Assembly (NCBI RefSeq): GCF_003732275.1
Contig: NZ_MOBM01000039.1
Span: 737,013-801,012, forward strand
DNA: 64,000 nt
Source: Pseudomonas frederiksbergensis
GTDB lineage: Bacteria; Pseudomonadota; Gammaproteobacteria; Pseudomonadales; Pseudomonadaceae
Direction: 5' to 3'
A program made the translations under genes and the position numbers. The notes beneath the pieces were generated by a model. It ran no database searches. It saw nothing but the letters and a program-made list of their open reading frames with translations, and had not been told where the DNA came from. Positions 43,628 to 51,885 of this stretch are shown here, in pieces (position 1 is the first letter of the stretch; every line of letters begins with the position of its first letter).

Positions 43628-43744
43628 ATGCTACGTCAGCTGTTCTTCTCTGGTGCCGTGGCCGCCTGCAACAAGGACGAATTGATTGCTCCGAGGGAAC
43701 GATGCCGTGTCAGGCATTGTCCCTTCTACGAGCGTGGTCAATAA
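43628..43744 (+). CDS. Possible 38-residue small protein
   Basis: An ATG preceded by ACAGGAGACTG (good ribosome site) opens a 38-codon frame beginning MLRQLFFSGAVAACNKDELI and ending PFYERGQ. It is rich in Arg and Cys and has a short hydrophobic start. It lies 136 bp after a TATAAT hexamer and 52 bp before the next small gene. I do not recognise it. It could be a leader peptide or chance; only the ribosome site and position support it. Confidence 0.35.
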   Translation: MLRQLFFSGAVAACNKDELIAPRERCRVRHCPFYERGQ

Positions 43745-43796
43745 ATCGATGCAGCGCGTTTCACCAGAATTAATCTCAACTCAATCAGGTAGCACT

Positions 43797-43997
43797 GTGA
43801 CGAAAGACGAACTGCGCGCGGAACTTGAGCGCCAGGAACAACGTTACAAGGAAGTTTACGGCGGGGAAGTCACCACCTACGCCGCTCAGCCCGAACCCGA
43901 ACGCAAACCCTGGCGTAAACGCGCCACCGTTCAGGACCAGGCCTTCTCCCAGGAATTGCAGAAGATGGAAAAGGAACTCAAAGCCGAAGAGCCATGA
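43797..43997 (+). CDS. Small charged protein, unknown
   Basis: The 66-residue product starts at a GTG with AGGT upstream and reads MTKDELRAELERQEQRYKEV at its N-terminus. A Pro-rich middle (PEPERKPWRKR) and an acidic helical end (FSQELQKMEKELKAEEP) follow. It is highly charged and probably helical at both ends, with no membrane segment. An in-frame ATG at 43749 would add 16 less typical residues. I recognise no family; the even charge pattern and ribosome site make it a plausible gene. It precedes pit by 378 bp. Confidence 0.6.
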   Translation: MTKDELRAELERQEQRYKEVYGGEVTTYAAQPEPERKPWRKRATVQDQAFSQELQKMEKELKAEEP

Positions 43998-44375
43998 CTG
44001 CCTCGGCTTGAATCCTTTCAAGAGCCTGCGTCTGCACCCGTTAAAAGCGGGTTGTATGGATGATGCTTTTCGCGCCCGCTACAAGCGGGCAGCGGTCTTC
44101 CCCATCCGTTGGATGAGGCAAATGGCTCCTGTCTGGCGCTCTTCTCAGATATTTCACACAAGCGTTCAAGCCTCTCGCTTCGTCGGGAGAAATCCTTGTG
44201 GCTGCGGCCTTTCCAAGTAATTTCAACGACTTGTAAAGCCCTGAAAAAACCCGGAGCCCGGGGGATTGCCACAAATTAATTCGTTGAAGAATGTTACCGA
44301 TGAGCAGCAAGTGCATCGATTAGCAGTCTTTTCTGGCATAATCGCGCCCCCTTACGACCGGGTCAGAAAACCTTC
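43998..44375. other. Gap before pit with several hairpins
   Basis: No protein gene is supported in these 378 bp. The region contains GCCCGC-tacaa-GCGGGC (around 44079-44095), CATCC-gtt-GGATG (around 44102-44114) and further short stems. A CATAAT hexamer at 44336-44341 is a likely -10 for pit. It may be a long structured leader or an RNA gene; I cannot match it to a known RNA. Confidence 0.35.
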
Positions 44376-45851
44376 ATGATCGATTTATTCAGCGGACTGG
44401 ATGCTTGGGTGCTTGTGAGCCTCTTGCTCGCCCTGGCCTTTGTCCTCGCCTTCGAGTTCATCAACGGCTTTCATGACACCGCAAACGCGGTGGCCACTGT
44501 TATCTACACCAAAGCCATGCCGCCTCATCTGGCGGTGTTCTTTTCCGGTGTGTTCAACTTCCTCGGCGTGCTGCTGGGCGGTGTGGGCGTGGCGTATGCC
44601 ATCGTCCATTTGCTGCCGGTAGAACTGCTGATCAATGTGAACACCGGTCACGGACTGGCCATGGTGTTCTCGTTGCTCGCCGCCGCCATCACCTGGAACC
44701 TGGGCACCTGGTACTTCGGTATCCCCGCCTCCAGCTCCCACACGCTGATCGGTTCGATCCTCGGTGTCGGTCTGGCCAACGCCTTGATCAACGATATTCC
44801 GTTGGCCGACGGCGTTAACTGGCAGAAGGCGATCGATATCGGTGCGTCCCTGGTGTTCTCGCCGATGGCCGGGTTCCTGGTCGCTGCCCTGGTGCTGATC
44901 GGCCTTAAATGGTGGCGCCCGTTGTCCAAGATGCACAAGACACCGGAACAACGCCGCAAGATCGACGACAAGAAACACCCGCCGTTCTGGAACCGTCTGG
45001 TGCTGGTGATTTCAGCGATGGCAGTCAGCTTCGTGCACGGCTCCAACGACGGCCAGAAAGGTATCGGCCTGATCATGCTCGTGCTGATCGGTATCGTGCC
45101 GGCGCAGTTCGTACTCGACCTTGGCAGCACGACTTACCAGATCGAACGGACTCGCGACGCGACCCTGCACCTGAGCCAGTTCTATAAGCGCAATGCCGAT
45201 ACACTGGGTGAATTCCTGGCTTTGGGCAAAAGCGTGGAAGGTGATCTGCCGGAGAAATTCCGTTGCAACCCGCAACAGACCGAACCGACCATCGCCGCCC
45301 TGCTGGACACCCTCAAGGGCGTAGCCGACTACCACTCGCTGCCGTCGGAAAGCCGCATCGAAGTGCGTCGTTACCTGCTCTGCCTGGACGACACGGCGAA
45401 GAAAGTCAGCAAGTTGCCTGGCCTCGCAGCCCGTGAAAAGGCGGACCTGGACAAGCTGCGCAAAGACCTGACCACCACCACCGAATACGCTCCGTTCTGG
45501 GTGATTCTTGCGGTCGCACTGGCCCTCGGCCTGGGTACCATGGTCGGCTGGAAACGCGTGGTATTGACCATCGGCGAGAAAATTGGCAAGCAGGGCATGA
45601 CCTATGCCCAAGGCATGTCGGCGCAGATCACCACCGCGTGCATGATCGGCCTGGCCAACATCTTCAGCCTGCCCGTCTCCACCACCCACGTCCTGTCTTC
45701 AGGCGTGGCCGGCACCATGGTCGCGAACAAAAGCGGCCTGCAAGGCGGCACCGTCAGAACCATCCTGCTGGCCTGGGTCCTGACCCTGCCAGCCACCGTG
45801 GCCCTGTCGGCCGGCCTGTTCTGGCTGGCGTCGAAGGCACTGGGTAGCTGA
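44376..45851 (+). CDS. pit: Low-affinity inorganic phosphate transporter (PiT family)
   Basis: The 491-residue inner-membrane protein takes up phosphate, as metal-phosphate, with protons. It carries the duplicated PiT signature, first as FEFINGFHDTANAVATVIYT and second as SFVHGSNDGQKGIGLIMLVL, with about ten membrane segments. Between them is a large hydrophilic loop (about residues 255-370) as in E. coli PitA. GIPASSSHTLIGSILG and SLPVSTTHVLSSGVAG are the paired Ser/Thr-His motifs. It is monocistronic with a terminator 13 bp after the stop. Confidence 0.93.
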   Translation: MIDLFSGLDAWVLVSLLLALAFVLAFEFINGFHDTANAVATVIYTKAMPPHLAVFFSGVFNFLGVLLGGVGVAYAIVHLLPVELLINVNTGHGLAMVFSLLAAAITWNLGTWYFGIPASSSHTLIGSILGVGLANALINDIPLADGVNWQKAIDIGASLVFSPMAGFLVAALVLIGLKWWRPLSKMHKTPEQRRKIDDKKHPPFWNRLVLVISAMAVSFVHGSNDGQKGIGLIMLVLIGIVPAQFVLDLGSTTYQIERTRDATLHLSQFYKRNADTLGEFLALGKSVEGDLPEKFRCNPQQTEPTIAALLDTLKGVADYHSLPSESRIEVRRYLLCLDDTAKKVSKLPGLAAREKADLDKLRKDLTTTTEYAPFWVILAVALALGLGTMVGWKRVVLTIGEKIGKQGMTYAQGMSAQITTACMIGLANIFSLPVSTTHVLSSGVAGTMVANKSGLQGGTVRTILLAWVLTLPATVALSAGLFWLASKALGS

Positions 45852-45863
45852 TACACCGCTACT

Positions 45864-45899
45864 GAAAAAGGCGCGTTCCGTGAGGTTCGCGCCTTTTTT
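45864..45899 (+). terminator. Terminator after pit
   Basis: AAAAAGGCGCG, a 12-nt loop, then CGCGCCTTTTTT form a stem flanked by A and T runs, 13 bp after the pit stop. Confidence 0.9.
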
Positions 45900-45933
45900 A
45901 TTGCTGCAATCTTCGCTACACCACCGACCAACT

Positions 45934-46021
45934 GTGGGAGCGGGCTTGCTCGCGAAGAGGCCATAACATTCAACATCTATATGGGCTGCCAAGCCGCCTT
46001 CGCGAGCAAGCCCGCTCCCAC
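45934..46021. repeat. REP pair, family A' (GAGCGGGCTTGCTCGC), 88 nt
   Basis: Outward-GTGGG pair (45934-45955 plus, 46000-46021 minus), exactly 88 nt, with AACATTCAACAT in the spacer. Arms are the GGGCTTG variant of family A. Confidence 0.93.
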
Positions 46022-46057
46022 AGTAGTTCTATGTACATCCGACAGATTTTCGCAGGC

Positions 46058-46083
46058 AAAAAAAAGGGCGACCGAAGTCGCCC
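46058..46083 (-). terminator. Terminator after ccoM
   Basis: Read on the minus strand, GGGCGAC, loop TTCG, GTCGCCC is followed by eight T. It is a perfect stem with a UUCG tetraloop, starting 34 bp after the ccoM stop. Confidence 0.93.
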
Positions 46084-46117
46084 AAAATGCCTTGCGTGCT
46101 CATTGCTCCAGAAAGAC

Positions 46118-46231
46118 CTACGGTTTGCGCTTATGCGAATCCTTCCAGATAAAAAATCCAAACCCTGCAAAAAACAGAACCATGAGGCCGACTGTCAGCA
46201 CTCCGGCGATCACCACGTTGTCGAAAAACAT
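46118..46231 (-). CDS. ccoM: cbb3-type cytochrome oxidase small subunit CcoM
   Basis: A 37-residue single-pass membrane protein begins MFFDNVVIAGVLTVGLMVLF, continues FAGFGFFIWKD and ends SHKRKP. This matches the CcoM subunit identified in the Pseudomonas stutzeri cbb3 oxidase, where it helps assembly or stability of the high-affinity terminal oxidase in the inner membrane. GGAG lies 7 nt before the ATG. The gene stands alone with its own terminator and has a canonical ANR box 66 bp upstream, fitting a low-oxygen function. Identification rests on remembered family sequence and supporting regulation. Confidence 0.88.
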   Translation of the reverse strand: MFFDNVVIAGVLTVGLMVLFFAGFGFFIWKDSHKRKP

Positions 46232-46296
46232 GACGGGTCTCCTGCACTTGCCCTGTTGCGATGGGGCTAAGTTAACCAATCGGGCAGGAGAGAAAA

Positions 46297-46310
46297 TTGA
46301 CCGGGATCAA
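46297..46310 (-). promoter_or_regulatory. ANR (FNR-type) box for ccoM
   Basis: TTGACCGGGATCAA fits TTGAY-N4-RTCAA exactly. Its centre is about 32 nt before a TAACTT hexamer on the minus strand (46269-46274), the spacing expected for a class II activator site with that -10. A weaker copy, CTGACCTGCATCAA, lies 50 bp further at 46347-46360. Confidence 0.8.
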
Positions 46311-46350
46311 TGCCGCCCCAGACGGGCGTAAAAGGAAGGGAAATAACTGA

Positions 46351-46370
46351 CCTGCATCAACCGATGCAGG
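46351..46370 (-). terminator. Hairpin after the 53-residue protein gene
   Basis: CCTGCAT and ATGCAGG form perfect 7-bp arms around a 6-nt loop, 6 bp past the stop of the next minus-strand gene. The T run is weak (TCAGTTATTT), so termination is plausible rather than certain. It overlaps the weaker ANR-like box. Confidence 0.5.
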
Positions 46371-46375
46371 GTGTT

Positions 46376-46537
46376 TCAACGCTTTTTCGGTTTGTTCTTC
46401 GGCTTTTTCTTTGCTTTGCCCAACGGCATCGCCTGCTCGAATGCCTGGCGCACTTCGTTCAGGCGCTTTTCATTAAGGTCATGAACCCGCTTGGCGCGTT
46501 CGGCGTTGAGGTCGATCAGCTTGTCATCTTGGCTCAT
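46376..46537 (-). CDS. Small basic protein with Lys-rich tail, unknown
   Basis: The 53-residue product begins MSQDDKLIDLNAERAKRVHD and ends KAKKKPKNKPKKR. It looks like an amphipathic helix followed by a poly-basic tail that could bind nucleic acid or ribosomes. I chose the ATG at 46537; an upstream in-frame TTG at 46570 would add 11 residues, and neither has a strong ribosome site. I do not recognise a family. It lies between ccoM and another small gene on the same strand. Confidence 0.6.
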   Translation of the reverse strand: MSQDDKLIDLNAERAKRVHDLNEKRLNEVRQAFEQAMPLGKAKKKPKNKPKKR

Positions 46538-46642
46538 GGCGTTCAGTGCATCGCTTGGAAATGAATTCAACTGCCGGTTAAAGGCGACAGGATTACGCCA
46601 ATAATGCGGTCTGGCGCGGACGCTGACCAGTGATCCGACACT

Positions 46643-46984
46643 TCAGATCTCGATATCGACCCACAATCCCTGGCGTGGCTGATCCTCCATCAACGGCACC
46701 ACCGGTACGGTGTTGTCGGCATTGAGCTCATTACCGGGAATCGCCAGGTGCTCTTCGGGATCTTCATCGGCCTCACGACGTCGCCGTTCCCGTTCCTGCT
46801 GTCGACGCTGTTCCTCGCGCAGTTGCAGGCCAGCCTCTTCCGGGTCGCGCTTTTGCAGGTCGATGGTGCTTTCGTTGGAGCTTTCCTGCACTGGCACCAC
46901 GGGCGGAATATCCGGGCGCTGGCGGATCGGATCCTGCTGTGACGTGATCGGTACGGCGCTCAAGGGGAGCATCGGTGGCAGCAT
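46643..46984 (-). CDS. Pro/Glu/Arg-rich protein, unknown
   Basis: The 113-residue product opens MLPPMLPLSAVPITSQQDPI and has a charged Arg/Glu stretch in the middle (EQRRQQERERRRREADED). It ends with VVPLMEDQPRQGLWVDIEI. No signal peptide or membrane helix is evident and much of it looks disordered. GGAGACTAATAAT lies before the ATG. It is divergent from rapA. Comparable small ORFs next to hepA/rapA in other pseudomonads are my recollection, not a tested homology. Function unknown. Confidence 0.65.
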   Translation of the reverse strand: MLPPMLPLSAVPITSQQDPIRQRPDIPPVVPVQESSNESTIDLQKRDPEEAGLQLREEQRRQQERERRRREADEDPEEHLAIPGNELNADNTVPVVPLMEDQPRQGLWVDIEI

Positions 46985-47069
46985 ATTATTAGTCTCCTGT
47001 CAGCAGGCTGTCGGCTGCGGGAATGGCGACTTGAGCCATCGGTCGCAAACTTGTAACCCACCTGGCATC

Positions 47070-47103
47070 GTAGGATGCTGGCGCAGCCGGCGATCTTTTG
47101 ATC
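47070..47103 (+). repeat. Repeat family C, degenerate single copy
   Basis: A decayed copy (GTAGGATGCTGGCGCAGCCG, then GCGATCTTTTGATC) in the gap between the Pro/Glu/Arg-rich protein gene and rapA. Confidence 0.65.
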
Positions 47104-47214
47104 TTCATCTCCCGAAAAGTTCGCATCCTCCCTCAGCGCGCGCATGTATTCCTTTGGTCCTGAAGGCTCATTCCGTTAAGATAGCCCGCTTTTTCAAGGT
47201 GGGAGTCAGGCAGC

Positions 47215-50061
47215 ATGGCGCAGCAGTATCAACCGGGGCAACGCTGGATCAGTGACAGCGAAGCCGAGCTGGGTTTGGGCACCGTTCTGGCACAGGACGG
47301 CCGCTTGTTGACCGTGCTCTATCCGGCCACTGGCGACACTCGCCAGTACGCGCTACGGAATGCGCCCCTCACCCGTGTGCGGTTTTCGCCGGGTGACAGC
47401 ATCACTCACTTCGAAGGCTGGAAACTGACCGTACAAGAAGTCGACGATGTCGATGGCCTGCTGGTCTACCACGGCCTCAACGCGCAGAACGAAGCGGTCA
47501 CCCTGCCGGAAACCCAACTGTCGAACTTCATTCAATTCCGTCTGGCCAGCGACCGTCTGTTCGCCGGCCAGATCGATCCGCTGGCCTGGTTCTCCCTGCG
47601 TTATCACACCCTGGAACACACCAGCCGCCAGTTGCAGTCCTCCCTTTGGGGCCTGGGTGGCGTGCGTGCGCAACCGATCGCGCACCAACTGCACATTGCC
47701 CGTGAAGTCGCTGACCGCATCGCGCCTCGGGTTCTGCTGGCAGACGAAGTGGGCCTGGGCAAGACCATCGAAGCCGGTCTTGTGATCCATCGCCAACTAC
47801 TCTCGGGCCGCGCCAATCGCGTGTTGATCCTGGTGCCGGAAAACCTCCAGCACCAATGGCTGGTGGAGATGCGCCGCCGCTTCAACCTGCAAGTCGCGCT
47901 GTTCGACGAAGAACGCTTCATCGAAAGCGATGCCGCCAACCCGTTCGAAGACACCCAGCTTGCATTGGTTGCGCTCGAATGGCTGGTGGATGACGAGAAA
48001 GCCCAGGACGCATTGTTCGCGGCCGGCTGGGATTTGCTGGTGGTCGACGAAGCGCACCACCTGGTGTGGCACGAAGACCAGGTCAGCCCTCAGTATTCGC
48101 TGGTGGAGCAACTGGCCGAAGTCATTCCCGGCGTCTTGCTGCTGACCGCGACCCCGGAACAACTGGGTCAGGACAGCCACTTCGCCCGTCTGCGCCTGCT
48201 CGACCCGAACCGTTTTCATGACCTGCACGCTTTCCGCGCCGAGAGCGAAAACTATCGCCCGGTGGCCGAAGCCGTTCAGGAGCTGCTGGACAAGGGACGC
48301 CTGTCGCCTGAAGCGCACAAGACCATTCACGGCTTCCTCGGCAACGAAGGCGAAGCCCTGCTGACCGCCGTCAACGATGGCGATGCCGAAGCCAGCGCCC
48401 GTCTTGTCCGCGAACTGCTGGACCGTCACGGCACCGGCCGCGTGCTGTTCCGTAACACCCGCGCCGCCGTGCAGGGTTTCCCGGAGCGCAAACTGCACCC
48501 GTACCCGCTGCCGTGCCCGGCCGAATACCTCGAACTGCCATTGGGCGATCACGCCGAGCTGTACCCGGAAGTCAGCTTCCAGGCCCAGCCGGACGCCAAC
48601 GAAGAAGAACGCTGGTGGAAATTCGACCCGCGCGTCGAGTGGCTGATCGACACCCTGAAGATGCTCAAGCGCACCAAAGTGCTGGTGATCTGTGCCCACG
48701 CCGAAACCGCCATGGACCTGGAAGACGCCCTGCGCGTGCGTTCCGGCATTCCGGCCACGGTCTTCCACGAAGGCATGAACATCCTCGAGCGTGACCGCGC
48801 CGCCGCCTACTTCGCCGACGAAGAATTCGGCGCTCAGGTGCTGATCTGCTCGGAAATCGGCAGTGAAGGTCGTAACTTCCAGTTCTCGCACCATCTGGTG
48901 CTGTTCGATCTGCCATCGCACCCGGACCTGCTGGAGCAGCGTATCGGTCGTCTCGACCGGATCGGTCAGAAGCACATCATCGAACTGCACGTGCCATACC
49001 TGGAAACCAGCCCGCAAGAACGGCTGTACCAGTGGTACCACGAAGCGCTGAACGCGTTCCTCAACACTTGCCCGACCGGCAACGCCTTGCAGCATCAGTT
49101 CGGCCCACGCCTGCTGCCGCTGCTGGAAAACGCCGACGATGGCGAGTGGCAAGCGCTGATCGACGAAGCCCGCGCCGAACGTGAGCGTCTGGAAGCCGAA
49201 CTGCACACCGGTCGCGACCGCTTGCTGGAACTCAACTCCGGCGGTGCTGGCGAAGGTGATGCGCTGGTCGAGGACATCCTCGAACAAGACGATCAGTTCG
49301 CCCTGCCGATCTACATGGAAACCCTGTTCGATGCCTTCGGCATCGACAGCGAAGACCATTCGGAAAACGCGCTGATCCTCAAGCCAAGCGAAAAAATGCT
49401 CGACGCCAGTTTCCCGCTGGGCGACGACGAAGGCGTGACCATCACCTACGACCGCAACCAGGCGCTGTCTCGCGAAGACATGCAGTTCATCACCTGGGAA
49501 CACCCGATGGTTCAGGGCGGCATGGACCTGGTCCTGTCCGGCTCGATGGGCAACACCGCCGTGGCGCTGATCAAGAACAAGGCGCTGAAACCGGGTACCG
49601 TGTTGCTGGAACTGCTCTACGTCAGCGAAGTGGTTGCCCCGCGCTCGCTGCAACTGGGCCGTTACCTGCCGCCGGCCGCCCTGCGCTGCCTGCTCGACGC
49701 CAACGGCAACGACCTGTCGACCCGGGTGTCTTTCGAGACGTTGAACGATCAACTGGAAAGCGTACCCCGCGCCAGCGCCAACAAGTTCATCCAGGCCCAG
49801 CGCGACCAGCTGACACCTCGGATCAACGCCGGCGAAGAGAAAATCACCCCGCGTCACGCCGAACGTGTGGCCGAGGCGCAACGTCGCCTGGCGGCGGATA
49901 CCGACGAAGAACTGGCACGCCTGACCGCGTTGCAAGCGGTCAACCCGACCGTGCGCGACAGCGAACTGGTTGCCCTGCGCAAGCAACGTGAGCAAGGCCT
50001 GGCCATGCTCGACAAGGCGGCGCTGCGACTGGAAGCGATTCGGGTGTTGGTGGCGGGTTAA
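47215..50061 (+). CDS. rapA: RNA polymerase-associated helicase-like protein RapA (HepA)
   Basis: The 948-residue SWI2/SNF2 ATPase binds RNA polymerase and helps its recycling. It has two N-terminal Tudor-like domains (PGQRWISDSEAELGLGTVLA). Walker A lies in LLADEVGLGKTIEAGLV (near residue 180), the DEAH box in LLVVDEAHHLVWHEDQ (near 280), and the second helicase lobe contains ICSEIGSEGRNFQF and QRIGRLDRIGQK. The C-terminal RapA-specific domain ends MLDKAALRLEAIRVLVAG. The length is close to E. coli RapA (968). It is monocistronic with a terminator. Confidence 0.95.
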   Translation: MAQQYQPGQRWISDSEAELGLGTVLAQDGRLLTVLYPATGDTRQYALRNAPLTRVRFSPGDSITHFEGWKLTVQEVDDVDGLLVYHGLNAQNEAVTLPETQLSNFIQFRLASDRLFAGQIDPLAWFSLRYHTLEHTSRQLQSSLWGLGGVRAQPIAHQLHIAREVADRIAPRVLLADEVGLGKTIEAGLVIHRQLLSGRANRVLILVPENLQHQWLVEMRRRFNLQVALFDEERFIESDAANPFEDTQLALVALEWLVDDEKAQDALFAAGWDLLVVDEAHHLVWHEDQVSPQYSLVEQLAEVIPGVLLLTATPEQLGQDSHFARLRLLDPNRFHDLHAFRAESENYRPVAEAVQELLDKGRLSPEAHKTIHGFLGNEGEALLTAVNDGDAEASARLVRELLDRHGTGRVLFRNTRAAVQGFPERKLHPYPLPCPAEYLELPLGDHAELYPEVSFQAQPDANEEERWWKFDPRVEWLIDTLKMLKRTKVLVICAHAETAMDLEDALRVRSGIPATVFHEGMNILERDRAAAYFADEEFGAQVLICSEIGSEGRNFQFSHHLVLFDLPSHPDLLEQRIGRLDRIGQKHIIELHVPYLETSPQERLYQWYHEALNAFLNTCPTGNALQHQFGPRLLPLLENADDGEWQALIDEARAERERLEAELHTGRDRLLELNSGGAGEGDALVEDILEQDDQFALPIYMETLFDAFGIDSEDHSENALILKPSEKMLDASFPLGDDEGVTITYDRNQALSREDMQFITWEHPMVQGGMDLVLSGSMGNTAVALIKNKALKPGTVLLELLYVSEVVAPRSLQLGRYLPPAALRCLLDANGNDLSTRVSFETLNDQLESVPRASANKFIQAQRDQLTPRINAGEEKITPRHAERVAEAQRRLAADTDEELARLTALQAVNPTVRDSELVALRKQREQGLAMLDKAALRLEAIRVLVAG

Positions 50062-50085
50062 GTTCTTCTGCTCCACCACTAAAAA

Positions 50086-50116
50086 GAAGGCCCGCAGCGA
50101 TGCGGGCCTTTTTTTG
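50086..50116 (+). terminator. Terminator after rapA
   Basis: AAGGCCCGCAGCGATGCGGGCC is followed by TTTTTTT, 24 bp after the rapA stop. Confidence 0.93.
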
Positions 50117-50151
50117 TCTGTTTGGTTGTTGTGGTGTTGCTGATGGCCTCA

Positions 50152-50242
50152 TCGCGAGCAGGCTCGCTCCCACAGGGGATCTGATGTGGCCACACTATTT
50201 ATGAACACCATTAATCAACTGTGGGAGCGGGCTTGCTCGCGA
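50152..50242. repeat. REP pair, mixed family A/A'
   Basis: An A copy (50152-50173, minus) faces an A' copy (50221-50242, plus) with TCGCGA ends outward, spacer 47 nt, just before the MFS gene end. Confidence 0.88.
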
Positions 50243-50248
50243 TGGCGA

Positions 50249-51598
50249 TCATGCAGTCACCGCAGAACCCACAGGCTCAACCACCGCCACCAACCCTTCC
50301 TTCATCCGCTTGGCATCCCTGACAAAACACCGCGAGGCCAAAAACAGAAACACCATGGTAAAGAACAGCGCTACCGGAATCAGGTACATCGCATCATGCA
50401 AACCAACAGCCTTGAACGCTTCAGTCATCTGCTCAGCACCTGCCGATAGCATGGCCGTTTGCGCAAAGTGATCCGACAATCCCCCCACCACCACCGGCCC
50501 CAAGCCACCGCCCAACAGATACAACCCGGCAAAGAACAACGCCATCGCCGTCGCCCGCAAACGCGGTTCGACCACGTCCTGAATCGCCGTGTACACGCAG
50601 GTATAGAAGTTGTAGGCGAACAACCAACCCAAGCTGAACACCGCGACAAATACCCCGATCTCGATCCGTCCGGCGTGCAGCGCCCAAGCCGTGCATACGG
50701 TCGAAATGATCAGGCTGAACGCCGCGAACAGCAGCCGCCCATTGGCCACGCGCTGGTGAATCTTGTCGGCGATCCAACCGCCGAGCGTCAGGCCGAACAA
50801 CCCGGTCACCCCGACAATCACCCCGGTCGCCACCGCCGCGTCCTGCAACGGCATCAGGAAATAACGCTGCAGCATCGGCACCAGAAACGAGTTGCAGGCA
50901 TAGGTCGCGAAGTTGAAGCACAGCCCCGCCATCACTAGCCACAGGAAGGTCGGCACCGCCAGCACTCGACGGATCGGCCGGTCTACGCGCTCCTGAGACA
51001 CTTGCACACTTTCGGCCGCGCCGCGTTTCGGCTCTTTGATGAAGAACATAAAGACCGCCAGGATCAGCCCCGGCACTGCCGCGATAAAGAACGGCGCACG
51101 CCAGCTATCGAACGTCTTGACCATCCAGCCGATGGTGAAGAACGCCAGCAGCAACCCCAGCGGCAGGCCAAGCATGAAAATGCCCATGGCCCGAGCCCGA
51201 CGATGAGCCGGGAATAAATCGCCGATCAGCGAGTTGGCGGCCGGCGCATAACTGGCTTCACCGATGCCGATGCCCATGCGCACGATCAGGAAACTCCAGA
51301 AACTGCCCACCAACCCGTTGACCGCAGTCAGCCCGCTCCACGCTGCCAGGCCCCAGCCCATCAGCTTGCTGCGCGAACCGGTATCGGCCAATCGCCCCAG
51401 GGGCAGGCCGGCAATGGCGTAAACGATGGTGAATGCGGTCCCGATGATCCCCAGTTGAAAGTCGCTGAGGTGCCACTCCATGCGGATTGGCTCGATGATG
51501 ATGGCCGGGATGGTGCGGTCGAAGAAGTTGAACAGGTTGGCCAGGAACAGCAGGAACAGAATGCGCCAGGCATTCGCCGCTTGGGTCGAGTTCTGCAT
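50249..51598 (-). CDS. Spinster-type MFS transporter
   Basis: The 449-residue inner-membrane protein has 12 hydrophobic segments. Motifs of the Spinster-like branch are present: LFLANLFNFFDRTIPAIII in helix 1, GLPLGRLADTGSRSKLMGWG after helix 2, and GIGEASYAPAANSLIGDLFP in helix 4. Bacterial members carry diverse small molecules; the substrate is unknown. The ATG at 51598 gives the usual short N-terminus. It is divergent from the MHYT-GGDEF-EAL gene with no shared operator visible. Confidence 0.85.
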   Translation of the reverse strand: MQNSTQAANAWRILFLLFLANLFNFFDRTIPAIIIEPIRMEWHLSDFQLGIIGTAFTIVYAIAGLPLGRLADTGSRSKLMGWGLAAWSGLTAVNGLVGSFWSFLIVRMGIGIGEASYAPAANSLIGDLFPAHRRARAMGIFMLGLPLGLLLAFFTIGWMVKTFDSWRAPFFIAAVPGLILAVFMFFIKEPKRGAAESVQVSQERVDRPIRRVLAVPTFLWLVMAGLCFNFATYACNSFLVPMLQRYFLMPLQDAAVATGVIVGVTGLFGLTLGGWIADKIHQRVANGRLLFAAFSLIISTVCTAWALHAGRIEIGVFVAVFSLGWLFAYNFYTCVYTAIQDVVEPRLRATAMALFFAGLYLLGGGLGPVVVGGLSDHFAQTAMLSAGAEQMTEAFKAVGLHDAMYLIPVALFFTMVFLFLASRCFVRDAKRMKEGLVAVVEPVGSAVTA

Positions 51599-51885
51599 GG
51601 GTCCGTCTCTTTTATTGTTATTGGGCTTCATTGCCAACGCATTCGAGCCCGGAACCGTCAATCTAGTCAGGCCCGCCAGCGCTGTCTGTAATTATTCGTA
51701 AGGCTGATACCCACCCATGGCAGCCAATGCGGCCCATGCAACCATTCATTTCCAATTGTTCTAAAGGCCATTCCAAAAACATAGGCATTAATATGCCACC
51801 ACCTCTTGCGCTCCGTGCAAGGCCTCTATACTGCAAGCATTCGCCAGCGTACATGGCGCAGGATGATTCAGAGATGGGGCATGCT

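Noticed and set aside
44018..44316. Minus-strand open frames upstream of pit
   Set aside because: No ribosome site, and Arg/Ser/Leu-rich composition without any recognisable motif; the DNA looks like a structured leader instead.
47797..50079. A 760-codon open frame on the minus strand opposite rapA
   Set aside because: It is a shadow frame caused by high-GC codon bias of rapA; it has no ribosome site or recognisable domain, and its composition (His/Gln/Arg/Val-rich) is typical of antisense frames.
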